Source: an uncultured Clostridia bacterium (GTDB lineage: Bacteria > Bacillota > Clostridia > TANB77 > CAG-508). From it: a stretch of DNA of 9,749 bases. The notes below the pieces were generated by a model. That model ran no database searches. It worked only from the letters and a program-made list of their open reading frames with translations, and was not told where the DNA came from. Shown piece by piece: positions 1 through 6,552 of the stretch (positions within the stretch are counted from its first letter, which is position 1; every line of letters starts with the position of its first letter). Both the position numbers and the translations under genes were made by a program. The DNA lies in assembly GCA_934162925.1 (NCBI GenBank), contig CAKPJR010000041.1:1-9749 (forward strand), in the 5' to 3' direction.

Positions 1-2506
1 CCTTCATACCACGCAATAATACTTGTAAAAAACCTTAAAGGGTTAAGAAATTTATATGAATTAATATCAGTTTCACATTTAAATTATTTTTACAAAAAAC
101 CACGTATTTTAACAAGCGTATTAGAAAAATATAAAGAAGGTTTAATACTAGGTAGTGCTTGCGAACAGGGAGAATTATATAGAGCAATTGTTGCAGGAAA
201 ATCAGAAGAAGAAATAGAAAGAATTGCAAAAAGATATGACTATTTGGAAATACAACCACTAGGAAACAATGAATTTATGTTAAGAAATGGAACAGTAGGA
301 AGCAAAGAAGAATTGCAAGACATAAATAGAAAAATAGTTGAACTAGGCGATAAACTAGGCAAAAAAACTGTTGCAACATGTGATGTTCACTTTTTAGACC
401 CAGAAGACGAAATATATAGAAGAATCTTAATGGCAGGACAAGGCTTTTCAGATGCAGATGAACAAGCCCCATTATATCTAAGAACAACAGAAGAAATGTT
501 AAAAGAATTTGAATACTTAGGCAGAGAAAAAGCATATGAAGTTGTTGTTACGAACACAAACTATGTTTCAGATTTGTGTGAAGAAATAAGCCCAATATCA
601 CCAGAAAAATGTCCACCAGTATTGGAAAATGCAGAAAGAGATATTCAAGATATTTGTACAAACAAAGCAAAAGAACTATATGGAGATCCACTTCCACAAG
701 TAGTACAAGATAGGTTAAAAAGAGAACTAGACTCAATTATAAAAAATGGATTCTCAACATTATATATAATTGCTCAAAGGCTAGTTTGGAAATCAAATGA
801 AGATGGATATTTGGTAGGGTCCAGAGGATCTGTTGGTTCTTCATTTGTTGCAAATATGCTTGGAATTACAGAAGTAAACTCACTTCCACCACATTACAGA
901 TGTCCAAAATGCAAATATTCAGACTTTACTGATTATGGAATAAAAAATGGAGTCGATTTACCAGATAAAACATGTCCAAAATGTGGAGAAAAACTATTCA
1001 AAGATGGAATGGATATACCATTTGAAACATTCCTAGGATTTAATGGAGATAAGGAACCTGATATAGACTTAAACTTCTCTGGAGAATATCAATCAAAAAT
1101 ACATAGATATGCAGAAGTGATATTTGGAAAAGGAAAAACATTTAAGGCTGGAACTGTTGGTACAATAGCGGATAAAACAGCATTTGGATATGTAAAAAAT
1201 TATTTTGAAGAAAGAAATATTCCTGTTACAAATGCAGAAATTTCAAGAATAGTTATGGGGTGTACAGGAGTTAAAAGAACAACAGGGCAACATCCAGGAG
1301 GAATTATAGTTGTACCACATGGTAGAGAAATATATGAATTTACTCCAGTACAACATCCAGCCGATGATCCGAATTCAGATATTATAACAACACACTTTGA
1401 TTATCACTCAATAGATAAAAACCTACTTAAACTAGATATGCTTGGACACGACGATCCAACAGTTATAAGAATGCTTCAAGACTTAACTGGAATAGATCCA
1501 AAAACAATACCACTAGATGATAAAAAAACAATGAGTTTATTTACATCAACAAAAGCACTGGGTGTAGAACCAGAGCAAATAGGTTCAAAAACTGGTTCAT
1601 TTGGAATACCAGAGTTTGGAACAAAGTTCGTAAGAGGAATGCTTGAAGAAACAAAACCAACAACATTTGAGGAATTAATAAGAATATCTCGGATTATCAC
1701 ATGGTACAGATGTGTGGCTTAACAATGCAGAAACTTTAATAAAAGAAGGAAAAGCTACATTAAGTGATGCAATATGTACAAGAGATGATATAATGACATA
1801 TTTAATAAAAAAAGGCTTAGATCCAAACCATTCATTTAAAATAATGGAAGCAGTTCGTAAAGGAAAAGTAGCAAAAGGTGCAGAGCCAAAATGGGAAGAA
1901 TACAAAGAAGAAATGAGAGAACATAATGTGCCAGAATGGTATATAGATTCTTGCCAAAAAATAAAATACATGTTCCCAAAAGCACATGCTGTGGCTTATG
2001 TAACAATGGCATTTAGAATAGCATGGTTTAAGGTTAACTATCCACTTGCATATTACTGTGCATACTTTAGTATAAGAGCAGATGATTTTGACAGCGAACT
2101 GATGATATATGGAAAAGAAAAAGTAAAAGCAAAAATGAAAGAACTAGAAAAGCTTGGAAATGGCATGTCTGTAAAAGAAAAAGGAGTATACACAATATTA
2201 GAAATTGTATTAGAAATGTATGAAAGAGGTTTTAAATTTTTACCAATAGACTTATACAAATCACACAGTAACAAATTCCAAATAGAAGATGGTGCAATTC
2301 GCCCACCACTTTCTAGTATACCAGGTCTAGGAGGAGTAGCAGCAGAAAGTATATACAATGCAGTACAAGCAGAACATGGAAAATTCATGTCAATAGATGA
2401 TTTCCAAATAAAATCTAAAGCAGGAAAATCAGTAATAGAAATGCTTACAAAATTTGGGTGCTTTGAAGGAATGAGTAAAAGCAATCAACTTAGTTTATTT
2501 GGATAA
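1..2506 (+). CDS. polC: DNA polymerase III alpha subunit, PolC type (C-terminal part, one frameshift)
   Basis: Replicative DNA polymerase of low-GC Gram-positive bacteria, acting in the cytoplasm at the fork. The reading frame is open from base 1, so the N-terminal ~600 residues (OB, first PHP part, exonuclease) lie outside. Visible, in window residue numbers: remainder of the PHP domain with D128/H130 in CDVHFLDP; GYLVGSRGSVGSSF at 269; a four-cysteine zinc site C301/C304/C325/C328; catalytic aspartates D354 and D356 in PDIDLNF; VKRTTGQHPGGII from 424; third catalytic aspartate D479 in KLDMLGHDD; KYMFPKAHA near 656; and a terminal QLSLFG, the sliding-clamp binding motif. Frame 1 runs to a stop at 1722, but homology switches to frame 2 at 1690/1691: RIS is followed by GLSHGTDVWL only if one base is dropped. 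Corrected, the window encodes 834 residues. An essential gene broken this way suggests a sequence error, though a decayed copy is possible. Identification is very secure. Confidence 0.96.
1689..1691 (+). other. Single-base frameshift in polC
   Basis: The frame before this point gives ...LIRIS and the frame after it gives GLSHGTDVWLNN, which is the continuous PolC sequence. The local reading is tct-c-gga; removing C1690 (or T1689, giving tcc gga) restores Ser-Gly. Without correction the protein stops at 1722. Confidence 0.92.
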
Positions 2507-2564
2507 CAGAAACGGAAATAAATGAAATTATTAAGTGAACTAACGGCATAAATTAGTATAAATA

Positions 2565-2593
2565 TTACAATAGTATTACAAATCTATTAAACT
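2565..2593 (+). promoter_or_regulatory. Weak candidate promoter for the membrane protein gene
   Basis: TTACAA (2565-2570) and TAAACT (2588-2593) are separated by 17 bases. Both boxes are poor and the region is very AT-rich, so a chance match is likely. No hairpin terminator is visible between polC and this gene, so read-through from polC is the alternative. Confidence 0.2.
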
Positions 2594-2655
2594 ACTTGAA
2601 AATAATAGAAACAAATGATAAAAGTAGAATATAAATAAGTAAAGGGGTGATAAAA

Positions 2656-3264
2656 GTGGAAGAGGAAAATAAAATAGAACCACAAGTAGAAGTAAATAAT
2701 GAATCAAAGAAATTTGACCTAAAAACCTTTGACTATAAAAAATATCTTCCATGGGCAGGAATTGCAGTAGCAGTTGTTGCAGTAATAATTATACTAATAT
2801 CATTATTAGGAGGAGGACCTAAAAAAGCAGTTAAAAACTTTGTAAGTGGAATGAATAGCAAAAATGCTTCAAAAATAATAAACAGTATAGATTTTGCGGG
2901 CTCAGAAGCTTGGAAATATAGCTACGATCCAGATGATTTTTCAGGAGAAGATTATAAAGAATTTATAGAAAATTACAAAGATGTTGATAAAGATGAAATT
3001 AAAGACCAACAAGAAGAAATGAAAGAAACATTAGAATATGGATTTACAGAGATGAAAGATAAATATAAATCATTTAAAATGAAAATAGAATCTTTTAAAT
3101 CTAAAGAAAAAATAGGAAAGAACATGTATGCAATTAAAGCAAGAGTAAATCTTGCAGTAGAGTCAAATGATGAAGAGAGTGATGAAATAGACACTACAAA
3201 AACAGCTACATTTATAGTTTACAAGAACAAAATAGTATATTCAGAATTGTTTGGGCTATATTAA
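2656..3264 (+). CDS. Single-pass membrane protein with extracytoplasmic domain, function unknown
   Basis: Not recognised as a named family. The 202-residue product has a charged cytoplasmic N-terminus (1-30), one strongly hydrophobic segment (about 33-51, AGIAVAVVAVIIILISLL) followed by GGG, and a ~145-residue acidic and lysine-rich, probably outward-facing domain. The start of that domain, KKAVKNFVSGMNSKNASKII, resembles the first helix of NTF2-like/DUF4878-type lipoprotein domains, but this is only a resemblance. There is no lipobox cysteine and no cleavable signal, so it should stay anchored. I chose the GTG at 2656 because AAAGGGGTGA (2641-2650) lies at proper spacing; the GTG at 2647 sits inside that ribosome binding site. 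It begins 149 bases after polC and ends at a clear terminator, so it may have its own promoter or be the tail of the polC transcript. Confidence 0.85.
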   Translation: MEEENKIEPQVEVNNESKKFDLKTFDYKKYLPWAGIAVAVVAVIIILISLLGGGPKKAVKNFVSGMNSKNASKIINSIDFAGSEAWKYSYDPDDFSGEDYKEFIENYKDVDKDEIKDQQEEMKETLEYGFTEMKDKYKSFKMKIESFKSKEKIGKNMYAIKARVNLAVESNDEESDEIDTTKTATFIVYKNKIVYSELFGLY

Positions 3265-3280
3265 TGAATTACTTTTAACC

Positions 3281-3319
3281 AAAAACTCTTAGTTTTTAAA
3301 ATGGACTAAGAGTTTTTTT
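3281..3319 (+). terminator. Intrinsic terminator after the membrane protein gene
   Basis: AAAAACTCTTAGT (3281-3293) and ACTAAGAGTTTTT (3305-3317) form a perfect 13-bp stem with an 11-base loop, ending in seven T residues (3313-3319). It lies 16 bases after the stop codon. The flanking A run would also make it work on the - strand. Confidence 0.9.
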
Positions 3320-3385
3320 CTTTAGAATTACCGGATATACTAAAAATAAAACCTAAAACTAGACAAAATTCGATTTTTATTATAT

Positions 3386-3417
3386 AGTTCATAATAAGTT
3401 CATAATGATTTGATAAT
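3386..3417 (+). promoter_or_regulatory. Candidate promoter overlapping an 11-bp-phased direct repeat
   Basis: AGTTCATAAT occurs twice, at 3386-3395 and 3397-3406, giving TTCATA-N5-TTCATA with an 11-base period. The first TTCATA (3388-3393) is 18 bases from GATAAT (3412-3417), a plausible -35/-10 pair. OmpR/PhoB-type regulators typically bind such tandem repeats, and the gene downstream encodes one, so autoregulation is possible. The promoter call is inference from AT-rich sequence. Confidence 0.4.
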
Positions 3418-3430
3418 ATATGAAAGCATT

Positions 3431-3494
3431 AGAAGTGGTAGTAAAATATAAATCCAAATATCATCCCCTTTTGTTTTTATATATTACCACTTCT
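3431..3494 (+). repeat. Long inverted repeat with C-rich loop
   Basis: AGAAGTGGTA (3431-3440) pairs exactly with TACCACTTCT (3485-3494), and the stem continues imperfectly through the A/T-rich inner arms (TATAAA near 3447-3452 with TTTATA near 3477-3482). The loop carries ATCATCCCCTTTTG (about 3459-3472), close to the complement of a ribosome binding site. It could be a folded leader RNA or part of a small RNA. Confidence 0.6.
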
Positions 3495-3499
3495 ATTTA

Positions 3500-3532
3500 A
3501 TAAACTAGGAATCTTCTTATTTCCTAGTTTAT
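3500..3532 (+). repeat. Perfect hairpin, terminator-like without a T run
   Basis: TAAACTAGGAA (3501-3511) and TTCCTAGTTTA (3521-3531) form an 11-bp perfect stem, 12 bp with A3500-T3532, around a 9-base loop. The following sequence is taaaaaata, so there is no U tract; termination would be weak on either strand. Confidence 0.6.
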
Positions 3533-3541
3533 AAAAAATAC

Positions 3542-3547
3542 TATAAT
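3542..3547 (+). promoter_or_regulatory. Possible -10 box close to the response regulator gene
   Basis: An exact TATAAT lies about 100 bases before the response-regulator start, but no good -35 box is found at normal spacing. It would start a transcript just before the two hairpins at 3548-3628. Chance occurrence is quite possible in this AT-rich stretch. Confidence 0.25.
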
Positions 3548-3594
3548 CGATATTGCCTTTGAGATTTCCTCATTTTATTAGGAAATTCAAATCG
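3548..3594 (+). repeat. Bulged stem-loop in the response-regulator leader
   Basis: TTTGA-g-ATTTCCT (3558-3570) pairs with AGGAAATTCAAA (3580-3591), 12 bp with a single bulged G and a 9-base loop. Outside it, CGAT (3548-3551) can pair with ATCG (3591-3594). The structure is immediately followed by the next hairpin and then the ribosome binding site. Confidence 0.5.
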
Positions 3595-3599
3595 GCGAG

Positions 3600-3628
3600 A
3601 ACAAGGGGCGACTCCACGTCGCTTTGTT
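3600..3628 (+). repeat. Degenerate GGGGCGAC hairpin just before the ribosome binding site
   Basis: AACAA-ggg-GCGAC (3600-3612) pairs with GTCGC-t-TTGTT (3618-3628) around tccac. The GC-rich GGGGCGAC...GTCGC core contrasts with the AT-rich surroundings and resembles the palindromic repeats at 5546-5670, with the terminal CCCC lost. It ends only five bases before the AAGAGGTGA ribosome binding site (3634-3642) of the response regulator. Confidence 0.5.
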
Positions 3629-3645
3629 GTAGTAAGAGGTGAAAT

Positions 3646-4326
3646 ATGTTTAGAATTTTAATAGTAGAAGACGATAAAAACCTAAGAAAATTAATAACTA
3701 CTTATTTAAAGAAAAATGAATATATAACATATGAAGCAACAAATGGCTTAGAAGCCTTAGATATAATGGACACAAACTATATAGACTTAATTATAAGTGA
3801 CATTATGATGAAAGAAATGGATGGATATGAATTAACAAAAAGTTTAAGGGACGCAAATTATACTATTCCAATTTTATTGGTTACAGCAAAATCAACAATT
3901 GCAGATAAAAAAGAGGGATTTCTTTTAGGTGCAGATGATTATATGGTAAAACCAATAAACATGGAAGAATTACTGCTTAGGGTAAAAGTTTTACTAAGAA
4001 GAGCAAATGCTGCAAATGAGCAAAAACTTATAATAGGAAACTTAATAATATACTATAAGCAAATGTCAGTTTTATATAAAGGAAAAAATTATCAGCTAGC
4101 GCAAAAAGAATTTCAGCTATTATATAAGCTATTAAGCACACCAGATACAATATTTACAAGACAAGAGTTAATAGAAGAAATTTGGGGGCTAGATAGTGAG
4201 TCTGACTTTAGAACAGTTGATGTTCATATAAAAAGAATTAGAGAAAAATTAAATGATGTAAAAGAATTTGAAATAGTAACAATACGTGGAATAGGCTACA
4301 AAGCAATAATAAAAAAGGGTAATTAG
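3646..4326 (+). CDS. OmpR/PhoB-family DNA-binding response regulator
   Basis: Cytoplasmic transcription factor of a two-component system, activated by phosphotransfer from the kinase encoded next. The 226-residue product has the usual family length. Receiver domain about 1-118: acidic pair D9/D10, phosphoacceptor D52 in ISDIMM, T80 in LLVTAKS and K102 in MVKPI. Winged-helix output domain about 128-223, with TRQELIEEIWG, the recognition helix region RTVDVHIKRIREKL and the closing wing VTIRGIGYKA. The ATG at 3646 follows AAGAGGTGA at good spacing. The leader is long and structured, with a TTCATA-N5-TTCATA repeat that could be this protein's own site. Downstream, one base separates its stop from the kinase ATG, so the two are translationally coupled. 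The family is certain; the regulon is not visible, so no gene symbol is given. Confidence 0.96.
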   Translation: MFRILIVEDDKNLRKLITTYLKKNEYITYEATNGLEALDIMDTNYIDLIISDIMMKEMDGYELTKSLRDANYTIPILLVTAKSTIADKKEGFLLGADDYMVKPINMEELLLRVKVLLRRANAANEQKLIIGNLIIYYKQMSVLYKGKNYQLAQKEFQLLYKLLSTPDTIFTRQELIEEIWGLDSESDFRTVDVHIKRIREKLNDVKEFEIVTIRGIGYKAIIKKGN

Positions 4327-4327
4327 T

Positions 4328-5428
4328 ATGCTAAAAAAGATATTTGAAAAGATTTTTGGAAAAAGAAATTCAATACAAAGAAAAGTTATAACAACATCTA
4401 TAATATATATTTTAATTGTAATTGCAGTAACAATATTACTTTTTTATTTGTTTGTACATAAATCTATAAAAATGGAATTAGTCGAAATAAGTATAAAACA
4501 GAAAAGTGAAGTAAAAGAGCTTTTAGGAATGTCTGGTAAAAGTATTAGATTAGTTATTACAAGTATAATTATTACTACAATAGGACTAATTGCATATGTA
4601 ACAAGAAAGACGCTTAACCCTGTAGCGAAAATTACAGAAGCCACAAAAAAAGTTGCAGCAGGAGATTTTACAGTACAATTACAAACAGATAGAAACGATG
4701 AACTTGGAGAGTTAACTCATAATTTCAATAAAATGGTAAGGGAATTAAATAGTATAGAATGTTTACAAAAAGATTTTATAAATAATGTGTCACATGAAAT
4801 AAAAACACCAATAAGCTCTATACAAGGATTTGCAAAGCTTTTAGAAGAAGATGATTTATCAAAGGAAGAAAGAAAAGAATATTCTGCAATAATAAAAGAA
4901 GAAGCAGACAGACTGCTATATTTATCTACAAATATGTTAAAGCTTGCAAAATTAGAAAACCAAGAAAGACTAGAAAATACAGAAGAAATATGCATAGCAG
5001 AGCAAATAAGAAGAACAATAAGTGTGCTTGAGCCAAAGTGGAAAGAAAAAAATATAAAATTCAATGTATCATTAAAGGAAGACAAAATATTTGGAGAAAG
5101 AGACTTATTGTTTCAAGTTTGGATGAATATAATTGAAAATTCAATAAAATATTCTAAGCAAAATGGACAAATAGATATAAAAATGAAAACAGAGGAAAAC
5201 AAAATAATTACTGAAATAAAAGATAATGGACAAGGAATAAGCAAAGAAGAATGTGAAAAAATATTCGATAGATTTTATCAAATAGACAAAACACATTCAG
5301 GAAAAGGTGTAGGACTAGGACTTGCAATTGTAAAAAGAATAATAGAATTATCTAATGGTTCAATAAATGTAAAGAGTGAATTAAATAAAGGAACTATATT
5401 TACAATAACATTACCAATAAAAATGTAA
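4328..5428 (+). CDS. HAMP-type sensor histidine kinase
   Basis: Membrane sensor kinase that phosphorylates the preceding response regulator. The 366-residue product has two membrane segments (about 20-43 and 73-92), a HAMP linker (about 93-145, RKTLNPVAKITEATKKVAAGD region), a HisKA dimerisation domain with the phosphorylated H156 in NNVSHEIKTPISSI, and a complete HATPase domain: N box NIIENSIKYS (N271), G1 box DNGQGIS (D299), F box FDRFYQ and G2 box GKGVGLGLAIV (325-334). All catalytic motifs are intact. The part outside the membrane is only about 29 residues (44-72), too short for a folded ligand domain, so sensing may occur in or near the membrane or through a partner. The ribosome binding site AAGGG lies inside the end of the regulator gene. 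No terminator with a T run follows; the gene ends directly at a repeat cluster. The specific signal cannot be inferred. Confidence 0.95.
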   Translation: MLKKIFEKIFGKRNSIQRKVITTSIIYILIVIAVTILLFYLFVHKSIKMELVEISIKQKSEVKELLGMSGKSIRLVITSIIITTIGLIAYVTRKTLNPVAKITEATKKVAAGDFTVQLQTDRNDELGELTHNFNKMVRELNSIECLQKDFINNVSHEIKTPISSIQGFAKLLEEDDLSKEERKEYSAIIKEEADRLLYLSTNMLKLAKLENQERLENTEEICIAEQIRRTISVLEPKWKEKNIKFNVSLKEDKIFGERDLLFQVWMNIIENSIKYSKQNGQIDIKMKTEENKIITEIKDNGQGISKEECEKIFDRFYQIDKTHSGKGVGLGLAIVKRIIELSNGSINVKSELNKGTIFTITLPIKM

Positions 5429-5441
5429 TTTGCGTGAGGGG

Positions 5442-5504
5442 GAATTCTAGGGACTGTCCCTTAAAATCCCCAAACCTGGGGAGTTTGGGGACTGTCCTGA
5501 ATTC
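5442..5504 (+). repeat. GGGACTGTCC repeat pair with nested inverted repeat
   Basis: GGGACTGTCC occurs at 5450-5459 and again at 5488-5497. Between and overlapping them, CCCCAAAC (5468-5475) and GTTTGGGG (5483-5490) form an 8-bp stem. GAATTC stands at both ends (5442-5447 and 5499-5504). The G+C content is far above the neighbouring genes. GGGACTGTCC-type repeats are familiar to me as short interspersed elements in Firmicutes, but the family name cannot be confirmed here. Confidence 0.75.
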
Positions 5505-5545
5505 ACCCAAAAGGATTTGTTTAAATATACCTAATAACATTATTC

Positions 5546-5571
5546 GGGCAGACACAGGTCCTGCCCCTACA
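5546..5571 (+). repeat. Palindromic repeat unit 1 ending in CCCCTACA
   Basis: GGGCAG (5546-5551) pairs with CTGCCC (5561-5566) around a 9-base loop, and the unit ends in CCCCTACA (5564-5571). It is followed by GGTGAATTC (5577-5585), the reverse complement of GAATTCACC at 5499-5507. Confidence 0.75.
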
Positions 5572-5597
5572 TTTATGGTGAATTCTACGATGCCTTT

Positions 5598-5623
5598 GGG
5601 TCGCCAAGGCGGCAACCCCTACA
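5598..5623 (+). repeat. Palindromic repeat unit 2 ending in CCCCTACA
   Basis: GGGT (5598-5601) pairs with ACCC (5615-5618) and GCC (5603-5605) with GGC (5611-5613), giving an imperfect stem with a one-base mismatch position between them. The unit ends in CCCCTACA (5616-5623), like its neighbours. Confidence 0.65.
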
Positions 5624-5645
5624 ATATTTATAACGAATTCTTTTT

Positions 5646-5670
5646 GGGGCGTATGCAATACGCCCCTACA
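5646..5670 (+). repeat. Palindromic repeat unit 3 ending in CCCCTACA
   Basis: GGGGCGTAT (5646-5654) and ATACGCCCC (5658-5666) form a perfect 9-bp stem with a GCA loop; the unit ends in CCCCTACA (5663-5670). GAATTC at 5635-5640 lies just before it. Its stem differs entirely in sequence from units 1 and 2 except for the outer G/C bases. Confidence 0.8.
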
Positions 5671-5700
5671 AATCCAACATCAATTAAGCAAATTACAGTG

Positions 5701-5706
5701 TATAAA
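5701..5706 (+). promoter_or_regulatory. Possible -10 box upstream of the type IV membrane protein gene
   Basis: TATAAA lies 24 bases before the start codon, but no convincing -35 box is found at 16-18 bases upstream. It is the only promoter-like signal in the short AT-rich stretch between the repeats and the gene. Confidence 0.25.
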
Positions 5707-5729
5707 ATCTAATAATAAAGGTGAAAAAG

Positions 5730-6525
5730 ATGAATAAGAAAAAACAAACATTAAAAATAGCAGGAATTAGCATATGGAGAATACTAACATATTTTATAAT
5801 ATATAGCATAGCAGGATATTTTATAGAAACAGCATTTGGACTTCTAACAAAAGGAGTTTTAGAAAGTAGAAAAGGCTTTTTGTATGGACCTTTTTGTCCA
5901 ATATATGGATTAGGAGCAGTTGTAATGATATTAGGATTACAATGCTTTAAGAAAAATAATTATACTTTGTTCTTTGGAGGATTTTTAGTAGGCTCTATAG
6001 TTGAATACTTAATAAGTTATTTTGGAGAACTAATATTTAAAGTGAATTGGTGGGATTATTCAGATAAATTCCTTAATATAAATGGAAGAATATGCTTTAC
6101 TTTTTCACTATTTTGGGGCTTGCTCGCAATATATTTAATAAGACATTTTAATATAATTGTAGATAAACTAATAGACAAAGTAAAACAGAAAGTTCCAACA
6201 AAATATTTAAAAGCTTTGGTAATAGCAGGAACTGTTATTTTGGCAATAGATGGAATATTAACTGCACTTGCCTTGAAACTATTTTTTGCAAGAACTGTTT
6301 ATACATATGACTTAAATATAGTAAATAAAAGCAAATATATTAGTGAATACAAGAGAAAAGAAGAACTTGGAAGAATTTTAGAAATTGAAAACAAAGTCTT
6401 TTCAGATAAGAAGATGCTAAGAACATTTCCAAATCTAAAATTAAAGGCAGAAAACCGGAGAACTTATTTATATGGACTCTATTTATAAAGATATACAACC
6501 ATATTATTATAAATTTAAATATTAA
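5730..6525 (+). CDS. Putative ABC-transporter type IV (CmpB-like) membrane protein, frameshifted near its end
   Basis: Polytopic inner-membrane protein of a poorly understood family named as putative transporter permeases; substrate and role are unknown. Residues 49-62 carry the family-typical GFLYGPFCPIYGLG and residues 107-122 WWDYSDKFLNINGRIC. About five hydrophobic segments are visible (18-39, 55-72, 79-98, 122-137, 160-185), followed by a charged cytoplasmic-like tail. I chose the ATG at 5730, with AAAGGTGA at 5717-5724; the GTG at 5721 lies within that site. As written, the frame ends at 6488 with an arginine/tyrosine-rich tail. If one C of 6455-6456 is removed, the tail instead continues as ENGELIYMDSIY...PYYYKFKY and stops at 6525, 264 residues in all, which looks far more natural. 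The next gene starts 27 bases later, so the two are probably one operon. Confidence 0.85.
6455..6457 (+). other. Probable single-base frameshift near the end of the type IV membrane protein gene
   Basis: Local reading aac-c-gga. The uncorrected frame gives AENRRTYLYGLYL and a stop at 6488; dropping one C gives AENGELIYMDS and a stop at 6525. I judge the corrected tail more protein-like and closer to the family, but only an alignment can prove it. Confidence 0.7.
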
Positions 6526-6552
6526 AATAAAACAATAAAAGAAGGCGAAAAA

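Noticed and set aside
275..736. Long - strand open frames opposite polC
   Set aside because: They are antisense shadows of AT-rich coding sequence, with leucine/phenylalanine-rich low-complexity translations and no ribosome binding site.
1685..1725. Programmed ribosomal frameshifting in polC, and likewise at 6456 and 6922
   Set aside because: No slippery heptamer, internal ribosome binding site or downstream pseudoknot is apparent, and the same event at three unrelated genes is better explained by sequence error.
2647..2655. GTG at 2647 as the start of the membrane protein
   Set aside because: It overlaps the AAAGGGGTGA ribosome binding site; the GTG at 2656 has the correct spacing.
3429..3464. 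An 11-codon - strand peptide preceded by AAAAGGGG, considered as a type I toxin or leader peptide
   Set aside because: The G run touches the ATG with no spacing, the peptide is very short and matches no toxin family I know, and no - strand promoter or T run supports it.
5540..5675. CRISPR array
   Set aside because: The three units are themselves palindromes with differing sequence, spaced 47-52 bases apart, sharing only an 8-base tail; there is no constant repeat with unique spacers and no cas gene.
5434..5712. A 92-codon + strand open frame across the repeat cluster
   Set aside because: It consists almost entirely of interspersed repeats and hairpins, has no good ribosome binding site, and its composition follows the repeats rather than the codon use of the real genes.
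5721..5729. GTG at 5721 as the start of the type IV membrane protein
   Set aside because: The GTG is part of the AAAGGTGA ribosome binding site; the ATG at 5730 is properly spaced.
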